DNA of 64,000 nt from NCBI GenBank assembly GCA_963715825.1, contig CAVQSI010000006.1, positions 118,078-182,077 on the forward strand, given 5' to 3'. Under the pieces are notes generated by a model. The model made no database searches and had not been told where the DNA came from. It saw nothing but the letters and a program-made list of their open reading frames with translations. Shown here in pieces: positions 60,301 through 64,000 of this stretch (within the stretch, counting starts at the first letter, position 1; the number at the start of each line of letters is the position of its first letter). Made by a program: the position numbers and the translations under genes. The DNA comes from Sva-07 sp963715825 (lineage in GTDB: Bacteria; Actinomycetota; Acidimicrobiia; Acidimicrobiales; Ilumatobacteraceae).

Positions 60301-61600
60301 CGAAGTCGAAGGTGCCATCGCCGGCGAGGGGACTCGTGCGCAGTGTCTGTCCGTCGTCGCGTCGCACGCTGACCACGACCGATCCGGCAGTGGCGGTCAG
60401 CGCCACTCCTTCGCGGACGATCGTGCCGCTGATCGCTCCGGTGGGCACGGCGAGCACGAGGTCGACGATCGGAGCGTCGTCGCTCGTGGTCAACGTGCCG
60501 AGTTCCACACCGTCGGCGCCTGGCATGTCGATGCTCAATCGGTAGTCGCCCGCATCCAGGTACCCGATGGCGAAGGCCCCGTCGGCCGTGGTGGTGGTCG
60601 TCCAGGACGGTCCGCCGCCGACGGCGCTCGCTCGGAGGGTGCGGCCCTCGACGCCGACCCCGCGATCCCGGACGACTCCGACGAATCCGCCGGATGGATA
60701 GATCACGTCGATGTTCTCGATGATGGTGCTCGAGTCGACGATCGTCAGTTCGGTCGCCTCGTCGAGGGTTCGAGCGTCCCAATGACGCGTGCCGGCTCCT
60801 GGCGAGGCGAAGGTGATCGTGTAGGTGCCGGCGGGGAGCTCGAGGAGGTAGGAGCCGTCCTCGGCGACTCGCGTCGAGTTCACGTAGCCCGAGGTCGTGC
60901 TGTTCGCCACCACGGTGACGTCGCTGACGGCAGGCCCGCGCTTCTTGGTCGCGGTGCCGGAGATCGAGCCGGTGTCGGGAAGGACCACGTCGATGTCGGT
61001 AACGGTCGCCTCGTTGTTCACGGTGACGAGAGCACCGGTCGCCGGCGGGAGTTCGTCGGGGTAGCGGATCGCGACGCCTGACGCGTTGTGGCGTGCCTCG
61101 ACGCGGTAGTCGCCGTCGTCGAGGTACGAGAAGGTGTAGCTGCCGTCTTGGCTGGTCGTGGTGGTTGCGGCGATGACGGCGGTGGTGCCGCCGAGCAGTG
61201 CGACGGTGTATCGCCCGCCGGTTCCGTCGGCGGGCGCACCGTTGTGTTCGACGGTGCCGGAGATCGCCCCGTTGGGCACGTCGAGCGCTCCGACGTCGAC
61301 GGTTGTCTCGTCGACGGTGACCGTGGCGAGGTCGACGGATCGCCCGGTCGGCAGCGTGACGTTGATGATCCAGTCGCCGGCCGCCAGGTAGCGGAATTCG
61401 AAGGCCCCATCCGCTTCGGTTCGGGTGCCGCGTCGCTCGCCGGTCTCGGTCTCGGTGGCCAGCACCTGCGCGTCGGCGAATGCGCCTCCGTCGTCGGTCA
61501 CCCTGCCCGTGATCGTTCCGTTCGGCACCACTGCGTCGATGTCGACCAGCTCCTGGGCCGGTGTCGTGAGGACGACATCGGTCGCGAACGTGTGTCCCGG
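54379..61600 (-). CDS. Giant secreted protein C, 5' end lost at contig junction, at least four frame shifts
   Basis: At least 2,400 residues, paralogous to protein B and 172 bases downstream of... that is, read toward 54,379 just beyond B's start. The body is a six-fold super-repeat of about 270 residues, each of three modules in fixed order (GFxGTI type; AISGTIxRxG type; DTGxIAGTxTxxxG type). Then the Ca-binding segment (GDGNGDGVDDAVQSDVAS), the same choice-of-anchor type domain as in B (DAYWKYDATTGVWTDATSL ... ITDGGFGDDDGVVNGAIADPG), a Pro/Ser linker, and three LDTR/YPCG modules ending DVTGYIPAA. Frame changes near 59,240, 58,180, 57,505 and 56,690. The N-terminus and signal peptide are missing because the sequence switches to foreign DNA near 61,600. 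Confidence 0.78.
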
Positions 61601-62583
61601 TTCTGTAGGAATGGAAACCTGTTTGGTAAATCTGGTTTAGTTTGGGTCAAAAGTATTGGTTTGTATTAATTGAGTTTTCGGCGGAAGAATGAAAAGTATT
61701 GTTGAACGATGCGGTGCCGTATGAATTGTTGTAAGTGTTCCCTGGGGAGAGCTATCGATTGAAATTTATTTGAAGATACTTTCGAAAAAAAATAAAGAGA
61801 TAAATGTTTGTTCTTTCGTTCACGCAGAAACATCAACGGGAGCTAAAAGTGATATCAAAAGTTTGGTTTGAATTGCTCACGTATAGAATTGTCTCGTTAT
61901 TTCTGATACAGTTACTTCATTAGGTGGAATTCCTCTTTTAATTGATGAATGGAATATTGATGTTTCTTATTTGGTTTACAAAAATGTCTCTCATGTCCGC
62001 TCGGAGTTTCTCCGGTTACATTCATGAAAGAGCTATAGAATTTATAACGAGTCGAATCCTTAGGTTCAAATTGGTTCATGGATTAAAATTTTATTCTAAG
62101 CTATTGGGGAGGAAGTTCAAAACGGGCATACTATCACACTGCACCATTATATGTTTTTTATGCACTTCATTAATATTTGTTTCTGTTAAAGGAGGAAAGG
62201 GATTGAAAATTCCTGGAAAAGAGCATGAAAACTAACGGAGAGAAACTGGTTCAGGAATTGGAGAAAATTGGCTTAAAACCAATTGTAAAAGAAAATGAAA
62301 GACTTCCTCAGCTTACATCCGTTTCTATTCCTGAAGGAGTTGATGAAACTGTGTTACGAAATTATTGCTTGATGATTACAACATTGAAATAGGTGCAGGT
62401 CTTGGTGAGTTGGCAGGTAAAGTCTGGAGAATAGGTCTGATGGGTTATTCTTCAAATGAAAAAAATATTAATGCTTGTGTAAGTGCTTTAAAAAATATTT
62501 TCAGGGAAAATGATTATACAAACTTTCACACTACGATATTATTCAGCATAAGTGTAAGAGATTCCGGTCGAAGTCCGGAATAA
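61600..62583 (+). pseudogene. Class V aminotransferase (alanine-glyoxylate / serine-pyruvate type), 5'-truncated and frame-broken
   Basis: Successive frames give the PLP aminotransferase core in the right order: GSVGMETCLVNLV, FGGRMKSIVERCGA, PWGE, VHAETSTGAKSDIKSL, VTSLGGIPLLIDEWNIDVSY, the Lys region QKCLSCP, HERAIEFITSR, HHTAPLYVFYAL, NGEKLVQELEKIGLKPIVKENERLPQLTSVSIPEGVDE and IEIGAGLGELAGKVWRIGLMGYSS. The first 60 or so residues are missing at the junction. More than eight frame changes are needed, which fits raw long-read error. Stop position uncertain. Confidence 0.75.
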
Positions 62584-62591
62584 CAGAAACA

Positions 62592-63467
62592 ATGAAATCA
62601 AATTTACTTTTACTTTAGCCTGCTTTTATTTGGGATTTGCCTTGTAGCTGAACGGGCTGGCATGGATTTCGGACGATTTCACATTTCTGATGCTTTCCGC
62701 TCACTTTAGGTAGTGTTTCTTTAATTCCTTTTTTAATTATGAGTAAGAAAAAGAAATTTGAGAAAGAGACAATTCTCCCTTTAAATGACAAAAAACTTTT
62801 ATACGGTGGTTTAGCAGCAGGCATTCTCCTCTTTTTAGGAGCAACATTTCAGCAAACCGGATTAGTGTACACAAATGCAGGTAAAGGTGATTTATTACAG
62901 GATTCTATATTATTCTTGTTCCAATACTAGGTCTGTTTGTAAAACAAAAAACAGCACTATCTACCTGGATCGGTGCTTTAGTTGCAATTGTTGGTTTATA
63001 TTTTCTTGGTGTGGATTCGAAATTGGACATTAATCCTGGAGATGTGCTGGTTTTTATCGGAACTTTTTTCTGGGCAATTCAGATTTTAGTAATAGGCTAT
63101 TATTCAGCAAAGGTGGATTCATTTCAATTAGCTTTTTCGCAGTTTGTTGTTTGTGCTATTCTTAGTTTTGTAGTAGCTATTTTTACTGAGACAATTGCTT
63201 TACAAAATATATTATCTGCATATCTGCCTATACTTTATGCAGGTTTTTTTTCTGTGGGAATAGCTTTTACAATTCAGGTGGTTGCACAAAGAGAAGCTCA
63301 TCCCTAATGCAGCAATAATTATGAGTCTTGAAGCAGTTTTTGCTGTGCTGGGAGGTTGGTTAATTCTTAACGAATCCATTCCTCTCAGGGGATTATTTGG
63401 ATGTTTATTAATGCTTATTGGAATGATACTTTCACAGTTATATCTTTTAAAGGAAAAAAAGAAGTAA
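62592..63467 (+). CDS. EamA/DMT family transporter with frame shifts
   Basis: About 290 residues when bridged. It begins MKSNLLLL near 62,592 and continues in pieces (a region like MDFGRFHI, SLIPFLIMSKKKKFEKETILPLNDKKLLYGGLAAGILLFLGATFQQTGLVYTNAGKGDLL), then GLFVKQKTALSTWIGALVAIVGLYFLGVDSKLDINPGDVLVFIGTFFWAIQILVIGYYSAK and PNAAIIMSLEAVFAVLGGWLILNESIPLRGLFGCLLMLIGMILSQL. Two EamA repeats of five helices each are evident. Drug/metabolite exporter of unknown substrate. It belongs to the foreign segment. Confidence 0.8.
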
Positions 63468-63496
63468 TTTAAATTATTAATCAGCGGGAGATTACA

Positions 63497-64000
63497 ATGA
63501 ACTACAGAAGATACTTTTGTGTCCTAATTTTTATCCTACTCACTTCCTTTCTCTACTCACAGGAAAATCTAAAAGAAAAACTTGAATCACTACCAGGAAT
63601 ATTAGCTGTTGAAAAAATTGAGCCGGATTCAGAATATGTTGAAGCATTCAAAATATTTATAGAACAACCTGTTGATCATAATAATCCAGACGGAAAAAAA
63701 TTTAAACAAAAATTTTATTTATCGCACAGAGATGATTCTTTACCAATAGTGATTGAGTTGGATGGATATAACATAGATTCAAACAGAACTAGTGAGCTTG
63801 CATCAATTTTAAAATGTAATAGGATTCTAGTAGAACATCGGTATTTCGGAGAATCTGTTCCAGACAGTATGGATTGGAAATATTTAACAATTGAGCAAGC
63901 CGCTAATGATCATCACGTAATTATTGAAGCTTTAAAAAATATTTACACCAGAAAATGGATTACAACAGGGATTAGTAAAGGCGGACAAACAACATATATT
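63497..64000 (+). CDS. Secreted peptidase, S37/S28-like, 3' end missing
   Basis: 168 residues to the window edge, with an intact frame. Start ATG at 63497 with a ribosome-binding site (GGGAG) and a signal peptide (RYFCVLIFILLTSFLYSQ). The domain begins EAFKIFIEQPVDHNNPDGKKFKQKFYLSHRDDSLPIVIELDGYN and includes LVEHRYFGESVPDSMDWKYLTIEQAANDHHVIIEALKNIY and the nucleophile elbow TGISKGGQT. This is the start of the S37 (tripeptidyl aminopeptidase) alpha/beta-hydrolase type, common in Bacteroidota. It belongs to the foreign segment. Confidence 0.8.
   Translation, partial: MNYRRYFCVLIFILLTSFLYSQENLKEKLESLPGILAVEKIEPDSEYVEAFKIFIEQPVDHNNPDGKKFKQKFYLSHRDDSLPIVIELDGYNIDSNRTSELASILKCNRILVEHRYFGESVPDSMDWKYLTIEQAANDHHVIIEALKNIYTRKWITTGISKGGQTTYI

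Larger units (their letters stand above)
61600..64000. other. AT-rich segment from a different organism (probable chimeric contig end)
   Basis: GC content drops abruptly from very high to AT-rich within about 20 bases around 61,590-61,610, in the middle of the coding frame of giant protein C. The three genes in this segment (aminotransferase, EamA transporter, peptidase) have AT-rich codon use and resemble Bacteroidota/Ignavibacteria proteins. No transposase, integrase, tRNA or repeat marks the boundary. Many frame breaks occur here too. It is best treated as not belonging to the actinobacterial genome. Confidence 0.85.

Noticed and set aside
61600..64000. Horizontally acquired island
   Set aside because: No mobility genes, repeats or attachment site; both genes at the boundary are truncated at the same point. 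A chimeric assembly explains it better.

Overview
Most of the window (1 to about 61,600) is high-GC DNA with the gene content of an actinobacterium. The best guess is a marine or freshwater Acidimicrobiia member of the Ilumatobacter type. Reasons: the tatD / DPBB protein / rsmA / ispE cluster, GTG starts with 4-base stop-start overlaps, the tiny bL37-like protein, DUF222-HNH and DUF4012 proteins, LPRTG surface proteins, and many secreted proteins carrying an 'LDTR...YPCG...DVTGYxP' module that I associate with that group. The last 2.4 kb (about 61,600 to 64,000) is AT-rich and encodes Bacteroidota/Ignavibacteria-like proteins. It changes abruptly inside a reading frame, so I read it as a chimeric contig end, not a real locus.

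Layout. 1-9.4 kb: housekeeping genes, namely ispE, rsmA, a DPBB protein, tatD, metG, a thioesterase-like gene, a HAD phosphatase, rsmI, a DUF192 gene and a FetAB-type ABC exporter. 9.5-15 kb: ychF, an AbiEi/DUF559-like protein, a beta-propeller lipoprotein, a PHP-domain protein, bL37 and a VOC protein. 15-24.4 kb: cell-surface genes (LPRTG protein, DUF4012 membrane protein, thioester/VaFE-like poly-proline LPRTG protein, DUF222-HNH, zinc metalloprotease). 24.9-28.2 kb: an operon around a SipW-type signal peptidase, with a TasA-like substrate and a Thr-rich surface protein. 29-33.5 kb: sulfate assimilation (Rrf2 regulator, cysQ, cysD, cysNC). 35.5-39.8 kb: nucleotide-sugar genes (GDP-fucose synthase; rfbC, rfbB, rfbA) with a VapBC pair. 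40-61.6 kb: three giant secreted proteins of about 1,870, 2,400 and more than 2,400 residues, with a second toxin-antitoxin pair between the first two.

Two families of intergenic palindromes sit just after stop codons. Three copies of one follow minus-strand genes by 5-19 bases. Six copies of the other follow plus-strand genes or gene remnants by 13-40 bases, plus one half copy. A third element, a 40-bp hairpin repeated three times, lies between the metalloprotease and the TasA-like operon.

Data quality matters here. From about 15 kb onward, and heavily from 22.7 kb, many genes are broken by single-base frame shifts, including essential-looking ones (cysN, rfbA, rfbB, rfbC). The pattern fits uncorrected long-read indels better than true pseudogenes. 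I give whole-gene spans and mark where the frame changes. No tRNA, rRNA, CRISPR array, insertion sequence or prophage was recognised.
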